This document shows, one piece after another, positions 21,677 to 31,232 of a stretch of DNA of 64,000 nt; positions within the stretch are counted from its first letter, which is position 1; each line of letters opens with the position of its first letter. This stretch comes from an uncultured Aeromonadales bacterium. GTDB lineage: Bacteria > Pseudomonadota > Gammaproteobacteria > Enterobacterales > Succinivibrionaceae. The notes below the pieces were generated by a model that saw only the letters and a program-made list of their open reading frames with translations, had not been told where the DNA came from and did no database searches. The DNA lies in assembly GCA_902782145.1 (NCBI GenBank), contig CACZLZ010000016.1:1-64000 (forward strand). Direction: 5' to 3'. Position numbers and translations under genes: made by a program.

Positions 21677-22831
21677 TCACCACCGGATGGTGTCATCCTC
21701 CCGGATCAGCCGGTTCAGACGATCCCTGACCCCCGCCTCGTCACGCTCAATGGAGGCAAAGAAGTTATCCAGCCTGCCGGTGACCTCCCGGTGCAGGCGG
21801 TCCAGGGCTTCGGCATACTTGTCCCGGTACAGATCCTTCCGCCAGAACATGGAGAACAGGCCGCCGGTGAGGACGGTCAGCACCAGGGTGGCCACATACT
21901 CGGCAAAAGAGCCGTCCCAGGCATCCGCGGGGGTGAGCTGCTCGTCAGCCATGAGGCTGGCAAACTCTATGCCGCACTTTTTAAGATCCAGACCCGTGTA
22001 GCCCTCAATGACGTTTTTGCACAGGCTGTTGATCTGGAGGGAATTCTCCTCAAAGATCCGGTACACCTCCTGGGAGCGGCTTTTGTAGCAGTCCGCCGAG
22101 TGCCGGTTCAGTTTCCGGTTCAGATCCTCACTGTAGACGGTGAAGAAGCCGGCCTCATCGTCAAAATACTCCATGGAGGATCTCTTGGCCTCCTCCAGGG
22201 CCTGGGCCATGGAAGACCGCATGTTGCTGATGAGGTGCTGGAAAAGGTTTTTCCTCAGGTTCTGGCAGATCTCCTGGAACAGCTCCTTTCTGCCGGCAGT
22301 CGCCGTGACCCGGCCGTTTCGGAGCTTTTTGCTGACGGACTCGATCTCAATCCTGGGGGCGTCAGGATAGCTGGTCCCCAGGACCTCATGGGCTGCCTTC
22401 TTCTCCGCCTCGGAGCACAGCCCCCATTTGGTCATGGCAAAGATCAGGGGGTAGCCCTCAGCAATGATCCCGTCCAGAATGTGGGTCCGCTCAAATTCGT
22501 CCAGCCGCGACTGCTTGGCGTCATAGCAGTAGATCACCGTGTGGATCCAGTCCTTCACATCGGGATTGCGCCCGGTGCGGGCCAGCTCGTCCTTGAGGTT
22601 TTCTAGCCACTCCCCGGCCTTGTCCGGCTCCAGGCCCCAGCTGTCCCAGACCACAATCTCCATGTTCCGGAACATGAAAGGATGGTGGCGGTGGAGTCCC
22701 CTAGCGGTCACCGGCCTTCCCGCCTTGGCCAGGGCAACCTCCTGACCGTAAAGATAGTTGACCAGGGTTGACTTCCCGGCCCCGCTTTTCCCCAGGATCA
22801 GGATGTTGGTGGCAAACTTCTTATGGCGCAT
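21677..22831 (-). CDS. P-loop GTPase, YfjP/IRG-like, copy A
   Basis: The 384-aa product starts at once with a G domain: G1 GKSGAGKS at residues 14-21, a Thr-containing G2 candidate in PVTARG, and G3 DSWG at 63-66. The G4 position reads TKWG (134-137), without the Asp that normally reads guanine. The C-terminal half is helical and has one hydrophobic segment (VATLVLTVLTGGLFSMFW) followed by a basic stretch, suggesting membrane association. The start was chosen for its GGGAGG site and because copy B starts at the same point. It is a close tandem paralogue of the next gene and the last member of the accessory block. Function unknown. Confidence 0.72.
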   Translation of the reverse strand: MRHKKFATNILILGKSGAGKSTLVNYLYGQEVALAKAGRPVTARGLHRHHPFMFRNMEIVVWDSWGLEPDKAGEWLENLKDELARTGRNPDVKDWIHTVIYCYDAKQSRLDEFERTHILDGIIAEGYPLIFAMTKWGLCSEAEKKAAHEVLGTSYPDAPRIEIESVSKKLRNGRVTATAGRKELFQEICQNLRKNLFQHLISNMRSSMAQALEEAKRSSMEYFDDEAGFFTVYSEDLNRKLNRHSADCYKSRSQEVYRIFEENSLQINSLCKNVIEGYTGLDLKKCGIEFASLMADEQLTPADAWDGSFAEYVATLVLTVLTGGLFSMFWRKDLYRDKYAEALDRLHREVTGRLDNFFASIERDEAGVRDRLNRLIREDDTIRW

Positions 22832-23052
22832 GGCCTTTCCTCCCTGTTGTACGCACATCCATGTCTCCTGCCCTTCAGAGATCCCGTCCGGCATTTCCGT
22901 GAGCACTGACTTCGCCCTCCGTCTCCGGCCCTGCAGAAGCATTCCTGCCCGGCTGGTTCTCCCTGGGCTGCTCCGGTCGGTCGGCCTGTTCTACTCTTCC
23001 TGGACCTGTCCGGCGCACATCTGCTGGCGGATGACGGGACTGCGGAGAGATA

Positions 23053-24246
23053 TCACCACTGGATGGTGTCGTCCCCCCGGATCAGCTGGTTCAGACGGTC
23101 CCGAACCACTGCATCGACACGCTCAATGAAAACGAAGAAGTGAACCAGCCTTAAGGTGACCTCCCAGTGCAGGCGGCCCAGGGCCTCGGCATACTTGTCC
23201 CGGTACAGATCCTTACGACTCTTCCCCCAGAACATGAGGGACAAGCCGACGGGACCAAAAAAACTCAGCAGGACGTTCTTCAGGATGTGCGGTCCCGTGG
23301 TGGACACAAACTCGGCAAAGGAGCCGTCCCAGGCATCATCGGGAGTGAGCAGATCGTCAGCCATAAGGCTGGCAAACTCTATGCCGCACTTTTTAAGATC
23401 CAGACCTGTGTAGCCCTCAATGACGTTTTTGCACAAGTTGTTGATCTGGAGTAAATTCTCCTCAAAGATCCGGTACACCTCCTGGCAGCGGCTTTTGTAG
23501 CAGTCCGCCGTGTGCCGGTTCAGTTTCCCGATCAGCTCCTCACTGTAGACGGTGAAGAAGCCGGCCTCATCGTCAAAATACTCCATGGAGGCTCTCTTGG
23601 CCTCCGCCAAAGCCTGAACCATGGAGGATCGCGTATTGCTGATGAGGTGCGAGAAAAGGTTTTTCCTCAGGTTCTGGCAGATCTCCTGGAACAGCTCCTT
23701 TCTGCCAGCAGTCACCGTGACCCGGCCGTTTCGGAGCTTTTTGCTGACGGACTCGATCTCAATCCTGGGGGCGTCAGGATAGCTGGTCTCCAGGACCTCA
23801 TGGGCTGCCTTCTTCTCCGCCTCGGAGCACAGTCCCCATTTGGTCATGGCAAAGATCAGGGGGTAGCCCTCGGCAATGATCCCGTCCAGAATGTGGGTCC
23901 GCTCAAAGTCGTCCAGCCGCGACTGCTTGGCGTCATAGCAGTAGATCACCGTGTGGATCCAGTCCTTCACATCGGGATTGCGCCCGGTGCGGGCCAGCTC
24001 ATCTTTGAGATTTTTCAGCCACTCCCCGGCCTTGTCCGGCTCCAGGCCCCAGCTGTCCCAGACCACAATCTCCATGTTCCGGAACATGAAAGGATGGTGG
24101 GGGTGGAGTCCCCTGGCGGTCACCGGTCTTCCCGCCTTGGCCAGGGCAACCTCCTGACCATAGAGATAGTTGACCAGGGTTGACTTCCCGGCCCCGCTTT
24201 TCCCCAGGATCAGGATGTTGGTGGTGGCTAACTTCTCATGGCACAT
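23053..24246 (-). CDS. P-loop GTPase, YfjP/IRG-like, copy B
   Basis: The 397-aa product is nearly identical to copy A over the G domain and middle region, with the same G1 (GKSGAGKS), G3 (DSWG) and altered G4 (TKWG). It diverges at the C-terminus, where the hydrophobic stretch is longer (HILKNVLLSFFGPVGLSLMFW) and carries an insertion. The upstream leader, including the ribosome-binding site and a decayed coding-like segment, is also duplicated, so the unit arose by tandem duplication of about 1.4 kb. Both copies lack disabling mutations, suggesting selection for two versions that might heteromerise. Confidence 0.72.
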   Translation of the reverse strand: MCHEKLATTNILILGKSGAGKSTLVNYLYGQEVALAKAGRPVTARGLHPHHPFMFRNMEIVVWDSWGLEPDKAGEWLKNLKDELARTGRNPDVKDWIHTVIYCYDAKQSRLDDFERTHILDGIIAEGYPLIFAMTKWGLCSEAEKKAAHEVLETSYPDAPRIEIESVSKKLRNGRVTVTAGRKELFQEICQNLRKNLFSHLISNTRSSMVQALAEAKRASMEYFDDEAGFFTVYSEELIGKLNRHTADCYKSRCQEVYRIFEENLLQINNLCKNVIEGYTGLDLKKCGIEFASLMADDLLTPDDAWDGSFAEFVSTTGPHILKNVLLSFFGPVGLSLMFWGKSRKDLYRDKYAEALGRLHWEVTLRLVHFFVFIERVDAVVRDRLNQLIRGDDTIQW

Positions 24247-24457
24247 GGTCTTTCCTCCAAGTTGTACGCGCATCCGGATCTCATCATACTCCTCAGAGAT
24301 CCCGTCCGGCATTTCCGTAAGCACTGACTTCACCGTCCGGCATTTCCGTGAGCACAGACTTCACCCTTCGTCTCCGGCCCTGCAAAAGCCTTCCTGCCCG
24401 GGCCGGGATCCGGAAGGGAACTCATTCACCCGATCCGCCCGTGGCAGGCCCCGCGCC

Positions 24458-27412
24458 TTAAGGCTGGTCCGGATCCCGGCAGATCCACAAAGCCGGGCGC
24501 ACCAGGGCGAAGGGATAGCTGACGGCGTTGCCCCCGGGGCTGACAGCCCCGTTCTCACTGACGCCGGCAGCCTTGTTCTCCAGTCCCCCTGGGCTCCTGA
24601 GCCACCAGAAGGATCCCCCGCTGACCCCCACCCGGCAGCCGCGGCTGACAGCCAGGTCTGTGCCCTGGCAGATCCGCTGGGCATTCTTCAGTCCCAGGTC
24701 CCGGATCTCCTCCAGGCTCAGGCAGAAGATCTGATCCTCCGTTACACTGCCCCCGGGGATCCCCTTTTCCCGGTTACCGGGATTCTGGAGCACGGAGTGG
24801 CGGATCCGGGCCCTTTCCCCGGGGGAAAAGGCCGCCGTCAGAAAAGAGCTGTTCAGCCACCGGCGCAGATCACAGTGCTCCCAGTCCACAGCCTCGTCCC
24901 GGGAATGGAAGGAGGCAGTTTCCAGCCCGCGGCAGCTCAGCAAAAGGATCATGCCGGACTCCTGCCGGACCACCAGCCACTCAATGGGCTCCGGGGATCC
25001 GCTCCGGGACTGGCGGAAAGTGCCGAACCTCATGGTTTCCCCCAGAAGGAGCTCAGGATACCGGGTGCCGGCTATGCTGATGGTGCCCGGCTCAGCCCTC
25101 CGGGAGGCCAGATCCATAAGGCCCCTGATCTCCGGCCCCAGCACCGGGTTTCCTGAAAGGGCTTCCAGGGCACGCCGGTGCACCGTGACAAAATCCCGGA
25201 TCCTGCCGGGCCGGTCCCTCTCACCCGCTGTCAGATCCCGGAGATAGCCGGCAGCATCTTCTGAGGACGGGAAGGTGAGGTAGTCAAGGCTCACCACGTC
25301 CCCGGCGGCCCGCAGCACCCGCTCCAGAAGATCCTTCAGATCCCCGTGGCGCATCAGCTCCCGGATCTCCCGCTCATGGAAGCCCACGAAATCCCGGAAA
25401 TACCCCGGCTGCTCCCGGATCCCCGCCAGCATCTCCTCCAGAAAAGAAGCCAGATCTTCCCGGGACGGAAACAGCCGATCCCCCAGCATCACACTCTGCG
25501 CCATTCTCTCCTCCAGCTCCCTGCACCAGTCCCGGATCCACACCTGCCGGCAGACACTCTTCAAGGCGTCCCGGTAGCGGAGCAGCAGATCCCGCACCAC
25601 ATAGCCCCGGCGATCAGACGGCAGCGCATCAATACTGCGGATCATGTCTCCGCCGTCCAGGAAGAAGTAGTCCCCGTCGCCGAACTCCGCCCGTGAATAG
25701 CGGTCAAGGACGCCCTGGACCGCCGCGGCACATTCTTTTCCCCCGAAGGCCCGGACATAGAAGGCCAGCTCCTCCCGGATCTCCCCGGTGAACTTCAGAA
25801 AGGCCCCCGGATCCCGGGATGCCAGCTCATCCATGACCCGGGCAAAGTCTGCCGGGCTCTCATAAATCCGTCCACCGGCGGCCATCCGGGAGTTCCCGGA
25901 AACGGCATAGCCGAAAAGCAGCACCGTCTCATTCCGGCCGCATCCCAGGGCCGCAGCCTGGCTGCGGATCTGCTGGAGCAGTTCAGCCAGATCCGGATCC
26001 CCGAGCACCTCCCGGGCATAAAAATCCCCCAGGGATCCGGCGGCAAAGGCATGGGCTGCCAGGAAGATCTCCCGATCCTTCCCCGGATCCGCTCCCCCGG
26101 ATCCGCTGCCGTCCTCCCCTCCGGCCAGACGGAGGGCCAGGGCCGCATCCACGGCCCGGCTGCCAAACTCTTCCAGGCTCCCGAACTCCTCCCCGCCGGC
26201 GCACAGCATCCTCAGTTCCGGAGCCAGCCGGTATGCCAGCTCGCAGACAATCCCCGGATCCCCGCCGTCGGGGGAAGACTCAAGCCTTTCGGCGGCCTGA
26301 CGGCACAGCTGCCCCATCTCCGGATCCAGCAGGGAGAAATGATAGGACAGGATCCCCCGTCCCAGCTCCTTAAGGCCCGCCTCCGGATGCAGCAGGAGGG
26401 AGCGGCAGAGCTCCGGCACCGAGGTGTGCCGGATCCCCATGAAAGTATAGGGCAGCGTCTCCATGGTCCGGCCCGGGCTGGCGCCGGCCGCCCCGGGCAC
26501 CGGCCGTGGTTTGCCCTCCAGCCAGCACTGGACCTCCTCATAGCCCCACCGCCGGTTGGGATTGTCCCGATCGTGGCGGCCGGAAATATCCCGGTAGGTC
26601 AGACCCAGCACCAGATCCCTAAGATCCGGGGGGAAATCCTCCGGAAAGGAGATGGTGCTGATCATGGTCAGCCGGGACAGTTCCTCCTCAGAGGCGGCGC
26701 TGCCGGCAAAGGGGGTGTGTCCCGTGAGCAGCTCATAGACAGTGATCCCGAAAGCAAAGTAGTCCGAGCTCAGGCTGAAGACGCCATGGACAACCTCCGG
26801 GGCGGCATATCCCGGAGTCAGGGAGCCTGAACCGACCACCAGGGTCTGTCCCCCGGAGTCTGCGCTGATCCCGAAATCCGTCAGAAGAATATGCTCCCCC
26901 TCCGGATCGGGGATCAGGTTGGCTGGTTTCAGATCCCGGTGCAGGATCCCCAGTTCATGGATGGCCCTGAGCCCCTCATTCACCGAGGGGATGATCAGTT
27001 TCCTGAGTTCATCCGGGGAAAAGCACTCCCCGGAGCGCAGCACCTCCCCCAGGTTGGGACCGGGATAGTAGGGCCGGACCGCATACTGGTGCCCCTCATA
27101 TTCTCCGGTCAGGAGCACCGGGGCCACCCAGGGGCTCCGGAGATCCTTCAGCTTGGCCACCACCTTCGGATCCAGAGAGCCCTTCCGGCGGTAGAGCTTC
27201 AGCACATACTCTTGGGATCCGCCCTCTCCGCCGCCCCCGTCCCAGGAAGCCAGATAGATATCAGCCTCCCCGGAGCACACCGGCAGCCGGGATCTGATCT
27301 GGCACGGACCCACGGTGATCCCGGTGAGATCCGGCACCGCCTCGCTTTCCGTGGACATCCGGGTACGGTTCAGCCGGGCCCGGAAATCGTCATTAATCCT
27401 GGTGACGGACAT
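24458..27412 (-). CDS. Ser/Thr protein kinase with C-terminal DUF6273-like domain
   Basis: The 984-aa product carries a eukaryotic-type kinase domain at about residues 35-300. It shows a degenerate Gly loop (SGEAD), Lys72 in the VLKLY strand, HRDLKPAN at 158-164, DFG at 179-181 and an APE motif, so it looks catalytically complete. A long helical region (about 320-790) has no recognised domain. The last 180 residues resemble DUF6273: PIEWLVV, DLRRWLNSSFLTAAFSPGE, SFWWLRSPGG and VRPALWI. The start has GAGG eight bases upstream; the longer frame upstream has no support. No membrane segment is seen, so it is probably cytoplasmic. It lies between zinc-ribbon and GTPase genes on the same strand. 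Its substrates may be those neighbours. Confidence 0.82.
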   Translation of the reverse strand: MSVTRINDDFRARLNRTRMSTESEAVPDLTGITVGPCQIRSRLPVCSGEADIYLASWDGGGGEGGSQEYVLKLYRRKGSLDPKVVAKLKDLRSPWVAPVLLTGEYEGHQYAVRPYYPGPNLGEVLRSGECFSPDELRKLIIPSVNEGLRAIHELGILHRDLKPANLIPDPEGEHILLTDFGISADSGGQTLVVGSGSLTPGYAAPEVVHGVFSLSSDYFAFGITVYELLTGHTPFAGSAASEEELSRLTMISTISFPEDFPPDLRDLVLGLTYRDISGRHDRDNPNRRWGYEEVQCWLEGKPRPVPGAAGASPGRTMETLPYTFMGIRHTSVPELCRSLLLHPEAGLKELGRGILSYHFSLLDPEMGQLCRQAAERLESSPDGGDPGIVCELAYRLAPELRMLCAGGEEFGSLEEFGSRAVDAALALRLAGGEDGSGSGGADPGKDREIFLAAHAFAAGSLGDFYAREVLGDPDLAELLQQIRSQAAALGCGRNETVLLFGYAVSGNSRMAAGGRIYESPADFARVMDELASRDPGAFLKFTGEIREELAFYVRAFGGKECAAAVQGVLDRYSRAEFGDGDYFFLDGGDMIRSIDALPSDRRGYVVRDLLLRYRDALKSVCRQVWIRDWCRELEERMAQSVMLGDRLFPSREDLASFLEEMLAGIREQPGYFRDFVGFHEREIRELMRHGDLKDLLERVLRAAGDVVSLDYLTFPSSEDAAGYLRDLTAGERDRPGRIRDFVTVHRRALEALSGNPVLGPEIRGLMDLASRRAEPGTISIAGTRYPELLLGETMRFGTFRQSRSGSPEPIEWLVVRQESGMILLLSCRGLETASFHSRDEAVDWEHCDLRRWLNSSFLTAAFSPGERARIRHSVLQNPGNREKGIPGGSVTEDQIFCLSLEEIRDLGLKNAQRICQGTDLAVSRGCRVGVSGGSFWWLRSPGGLENKAAGVSENGAVSPGGNAVSYPFALVRPALWICRDPDQP

Positions 27413-27600
27413 GGGCAAATCCTCATCTGAACATGACTGTCTGACATCGGGGCTGCCGGGCACCCCGGATCTCCCGGAAGATACCGGGATCCGATCCGGC
27501 CCGGCAGCAACCCGGTGACAGCCGAAAGAAGGCGGGAGCGCCACCCGGCCCGGAGTTTCCCGGATCCGGAGCCGTCCCGGGGACGGGGCAGCACATCCGG

Positions 27601-28446
27601 TCAGTCCCCGGACTCAGCCTCCCCGGCAGCCTGGGGCTCCTGATCGGCATCATCCCCGGCAGACTCCGTCTCCAAAACAGCATCTTCCCCGTCAGGATCG
27701 CCGTCCAGCTCCGCCAGATCCAGGCTCATCCGGCACAGGAGTTCCCCGGTGATCCGGACGCACTGCTTCAGGTAACCGCAGATCGCCACCTCCGGCTCCT
27801 TCTCCAGGTAGTCCGGATCCATAGGCCAGCACTCCCCGGTCTCCCGGGCCAGGACACGGTCCACCTGCTCACCTGGCTCCCCCAGAAGCAGGCACAGGAA
27901 CTCATCCTCAGTCAGGCTGTCCCCCAGAGCCACCGCCTTCATGATCCGGCGCTTCTTCTCCTCATCCTGAAAATCCTGCTCCAGGCTCCCGGCAGTGATC
28001 CGGGGAAGCTCCGGACAGAGCCTGCCCCCGCAGATCCCGTCCAGGAGGCGGTTGCCGGTGTTCAGTAAGACGATGATCTCATCGAGTTTGGTCATCAGCA
28101 TATCCCTGCCCTCCAGGGTGAGGGTTCCCAGGCGCTCCTGGAAAGCCTTCTCAGATCCGGGATCTGCACTCTCCTGGGCTGCGGGATCCATATCCTCATC
28201 CTTTACCAGAAGCTCATCCAGGGCATCCATCTGCCGGATCTCCGTGTCCAGGACCGCAATCACCGCAGCCATGCCGGCGGAGGAGAGTTTGTCCGAAAGA
28301 TCATAGACATCCTCAATCCCGTGCATGCGCATCAGTTCCTTCTCCTGCTCCAGGACTGCCGCAATCTGGCTGCTGCCGCAGTGGGGGCAGATCATGGCGG
28401 CGGGCTTGCTCTTGCCGCAGACAATACAGGTTCCGTTTGCTTTCAT
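27601..28446 (-). CDS. Zinc-ribbon protein, paralogue 1
   Basis: The 281-aa product opens with a four-cysteine zinc ribbon (CIVCG and CPHCG, residues 8-24). It continues as an acidic, helical protein, ending in an Asp/Glu-rich tail. A NRLLDGICGGRLCPELP segment in the middle matches NRLLETAAGCRLCPYV in the next gene, so the two are paralogues, and the Cys pair may form a second metal site. No enzymatic motif is visible. It lies 188 bp upstream of the kinase gene. It may be an adaptor or kinase substrate, which is inference only. Confidence 0.6.
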   Translation of the reverse strand: MKANGTCIVCGKSKPAAMICPHCGSSQIAAVLEQEKELMRMHGIEDVYDLSDKLSSAGMAAVIAVLDTEIRQMDALDELLVKDEDMDPAAQESADPGSEKAFQERLGTLTLEGRDMLMTKLDEIIVLLNTGNRLLDGICGGRLCPELPRITAGSLEQDFQDEEKKRRIMKAVALGDSLTEDEFLCLLLGEPGEQVDRVLARETGECWPMDPDYLEKEPEVAICGYLKQCVRITGELLCRMSLDLAELDGDPDGEDAVLETESAGDDADQEPQAAGEAESGD

Positions 28447-28618
28447 TTTCTTCTATCTCCAGTTCGTACCAAAAAAAACACTGTCCGATCCCGGGTGCCG
28501 GGGCTGTTGGCCCCCGCCGCCGGATCCGGGGATCTGTCAGCCCGGATCCCCGCCGTAAGACTCAGCTATGGCGGGGGACATGTCCCCAGGAGCAGAGACG
28601 GCGCCCCGGATCTAAAGC

Positions 28619-29416
28619 TCACGCCCGGCTCGTCCCAGGTTCAGCCCCGGCCTCACCGGCAAGAGTCAGCAGTGCCTCTCCCAGTTCACCCAGCTCCCGG
28701 GCCAATGTCCCGGAACGGGAACTGAGGTAGCAGGACACCAGCTGTGGTCCCCGGAGAAGGGCCAGCTCAGAGTCCGTGGCACCGGACTCCCGCAGTTCCC
28801 GCACCATAAACTCCCGGTCATCCTCACTCCCGGCGCTGTCCAGCATCTCCTGCAGGCTCAGTTCCTGGACGTAAGGGCAAAGCCGGCAGCCGGCGGCCGT
28901 CTCCAGAAGCCGGTTGGCGCAGTTCACCATGAAGGTCATCCGGCTGTATGCCGCGGCATCCCGTTCAAGATCCGCCTGCAACTCCTCCTCATCCTCCCCG
29001 GGAAACATGGCGCTGATCAGGAAGTCCTCCATCTCCTGCCCGTCTTCGGCATTCATGGCCTGCTCCAGGATGCCGGCGAGGTGATCCGTCACTTCCTCAT
29101 CCTGATCTGCGAGCCGGGCTCTGAACTCGGCGGGAGCACTTATGCACCTGCCGGCGAACAGGAGCAGATCCCCGGACTCCTCCACAAGGCCGTGCTTCCT
29201 GAACAGATCCTCCGCTTTCCGGGAAAGAGCCGCAAACTGGTTCCCGCCGCAGTGGGGACACACCATGGAGGGACTCATCTTCCAGCCGCACTGCAGACAG
29301 CTGACCTCATCCACGCCCATGCTGGCAGAAGACGGGCGGAGTAGCTCCTCAGGTGACACGGTGCCGGATGGCGCCTGATCAGCCGCCGGCGCCCCGGCGC
29401 CGGATCCCGGCCTCAT
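28619..29416 (-). CDS. Zinc-ribbon protein, paralogue 2
   Basis: The 265-aa product has a 38-residue Ala/Ser/Pro-rich lead, then a zinc ribbon (CLQCG and CPHCG). An acidic helical body follows with the shared NRLL...RLCP segment. Its start overlaps the stop of the upstream GTPase gene by four bases (ATGA), indicating translational coupling. That supports this ATG over an internal one at MGVDEVSC. No catalytic motif is visible. Duplication of the zinc-ribbon gene parallels duplication of the small GTPase gene in the same block. Confidence 0.6.
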   Translation of the reverse strand: MRPGSGAGAPAADQAPSGTVSPEELLRPSSASMGVDEVSCLQCGWKMSPSMVCPHCGGNQFAALSRKAEDLFRKHGLVEESGDLLLFAGRCISAPAEFRARLADQDEEVTDHLAGILEQAMNAEDGQEMEDFLISAMFPGEDEEELQADLERDAAAYSRMTFMVNCANRLLETAAGCRLCPYVQELSLQEMLDSAGSEDDREFMVRELRESGATDSELALLRGPQLVSCYLSSRSGTLARELGELGEALLTLAGEAGAEPGTSRA

Positions 29417-30570
29417 GCCGGATCCTCCTCATCCAGCCCCTTTTCCTTCCAGTCCCGGGCCTCCTTGGCGTACTTCTTCACATTTTCAATGAAACTGTCC
29501 CCGAAAAAGTCGCTGAAATTGACCGCCAGGCCCGCAAGCTCCCGTTCACACATCATGCGGCAGGTCTCGTTCAAGGCCTTGCCCAGGCCGTAGGTCAGGC
29601 TGAAGGCCACCGAGGCGTTGACGATCCCGCCCATGATCTGCCCGATCCCGGGAATGAACTTGATAATGTTGCCGGCAACAAACCGCCCCAGCATGGGTAA
29701 GATCTGATCGATGCAGGCCGCCTTCAGCAGGTTCTGCATCTGATTCATGTTCCAGACACTGAGGATCCGGCCCACCATGGCCAGCTGGACAGGGGTTATG
29801 ATGGCGGCGTCTGAGAAGGGCACCGGGGAGACGGCTGCGGTTCCGGCCATGGCCGAGTACTCCCGGGTGAGTTTGACGCAGTAGTCGTATTTCCGGTCAA
29901 AGGCCCGGCCGCAGGCGATCATGAAGGCATCCTTCCTTGACTCCTCCAGGTTGCCCAGGGTCCACTCATAGAGGGCGTCAATTCCCATGCCGGAGGTGTC
30001 AATCTCATGGGCCACCATGGGATCCGTGGAGCTTTCAAACACCGCCGTGTCCGATCCCGTGGCGGACTTCACCGTGTCCGCCAGCACATCTGAATCCTCC
30101 TGGCTGCACATGTCCGCCTGGGTCAGGATCACGGCAATGGGACGCCGGCGGGTCCTGAACTCCTTTATCACGCTGATGTCAGCGTCGGTAACCCGGGCCC
30201 CGGCAGAGCTGATGCAGTACCAGATGATGTCCACGGGATTGCCGTTTTCATCCTGCCGATCCATGAAGTCCGTGATGATGGAGAAATAGTCCTGGCCCTC
30301 GCCGCCGCTGCCGAAGTTGGCCCCGGTCTCGTAACCCTCGGAGTCATGGATGATCACAGGAATATCCTCAGCCTGGATCTCCCGGATCCCCCGGGTCTGG
30401 GGGCGGCCGCTGCCGGCAGCACACACATCACGCTTGAATACCAGGTTGCACAGCGTGCTTTTGCCGCATCCGGTGGATCCGGCCAGCAGGATCCGGGGCT
30501 TGTCCAGGGAGCTGACAAACTTTTGCATCTCGTTTTTGATGTCGCTTTTGACGTTTTCAGTGTCAAGCAT
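29413..30570 (-). CDS. Era-like GTPase with DUF697-like C-terminus
   Basis: The 385-aa product has a G domain with G1 GSTGCGKS at residues 31-38, G3 DSEG at 76-79 and G4 TQAD at 150-153, which keeps the guanine-reading Asp. The C-terminal part (PVPFSDAAIITPVQLAMVG, then FIPGIGQIMGGIVNASVA) resembles DUF697/YcjF-type membrane-associated tails. The start has an AAGGAGG site eight bases upstream. It is the first gene of the leftward block and is coupled to the zinc-ribbon gene by an ATGA overlap. Divergent transcription from the WYL regulator suggests shared control. Confidence 0.75.
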   Translation of the reverse strand: MLDTENVKSDIKNEMQKFVSSLDKPRILLAGSTGCGKSTLCNLVFKRDVCAAGSGRPQTRGIREIQAEDIPVIIHDSEGYETGANFGSGGEGQDYFSIITDFMDRQDENGNPVDIIWYCISSAGARVTDADISVIKEFRTRRRPIAVILTQADMCSQEDSDVLADTVKSATGSDTAVFESSTDPMVAHEIDTSGMGIDALYEWTLGNLEESRKDAFMIACGRAFDRKYDYCVKLTREYSAMAGTAAVSPVPFSDAAIITPVQLAMVGRILSVWNMNQMQNLLKAACIDQILPMLGRFVAGNIIKFIPGIGQIMGGIVNASVAFSLTYGLGKALNETCRMMCERELAGLAVNFSDFFGDSFIENVKKYAKEARDWKEKGLDEEDPA

Positions 30571-30861
30571 GGGAAGTTCCTCCTTCAGAGTGAAAATTGA
30601 TGCAGCATGGGGGATGCACAGATCGGCGGCTCAGGGCAAGATGGAAGAGCCTCCGAGCCTCCCGATGCCTGTCCGGCTCCCGTCCCCCGGCTCCGGGATC
30701 CGCTTTGGCGATCCGGCAGAAAACTGACCGGATGCGCCCTCATTGAACCGGTTCCGGAGCAGTTCCCGGACGCCAGTCATGTCCGGGGCCGGAACGGCGG
30801 GGAGACGGTAACAGCAGGATCGCCAGATCCAGGGACTCCGGCACGCTTAGGATCCTACGAA

Positions 30862-30890
30862 GAAAACTGTTCATAATATGGATAGTTTTC
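30862..30890. promoter_or_regulatory. Inverted repeat in the GTPase/WYL divergent region
   Basis: GAAAACT and AGTTTTC form arms around a 15-bp spacer in a short AT-rich island of an otherwise GC-rich 662-bp divergent region (30571-31232). This is the sort of site a dimeric WYL regulator could bind. The right arm lies in ggatagttttcc, which resembles the second site at 31066. Confidence 0.4.
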
Positions 30891-31065
30891 CCTTCATTCC
30901 CGCCCTGTCCGGTCCGTCATTCCGGATCCTATCCGGGAATGCCGGAGTCAGCCACCGGTGACGCCGCCATATGCGATGAAGTTCATAACCCAGGCGCCCC
31001 GGTGCCGGAAGGCAGGATAGCTCACCCTATTGGCGGAATAATAAACAGCCATCAATCCATGAGAC

Positions 31066-31077
31066 GGATAGTTATCC
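31066..31077. promoter_or_regulatory. Second operator-like site, GGATA-N2-TATCC
   Basis: The 12-bp near-palindrome GGATAGTTATCC lies 155 bp upstream of the WYL gene. The related ggatagttttcc lies at 30880. A TACAAT hexamer at about 31174 could be the -10 of the WYL gene, with no good -35. Confidence 0.35.
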
Positions 31078-31232
31078 CCTAAGATCATCCATGGAGTTTT
31101 CCCGGATCAGACACAGCTCCGGAAAACAGTGCCATGATCCGGCTCCGGCAGCATTTTCCGGAGACCGGATGCTCTACAATCTCAATGGAGGCACGATCTG
31201 CCAGATCAGTGCCAGGCAACAGAGGAGATACC

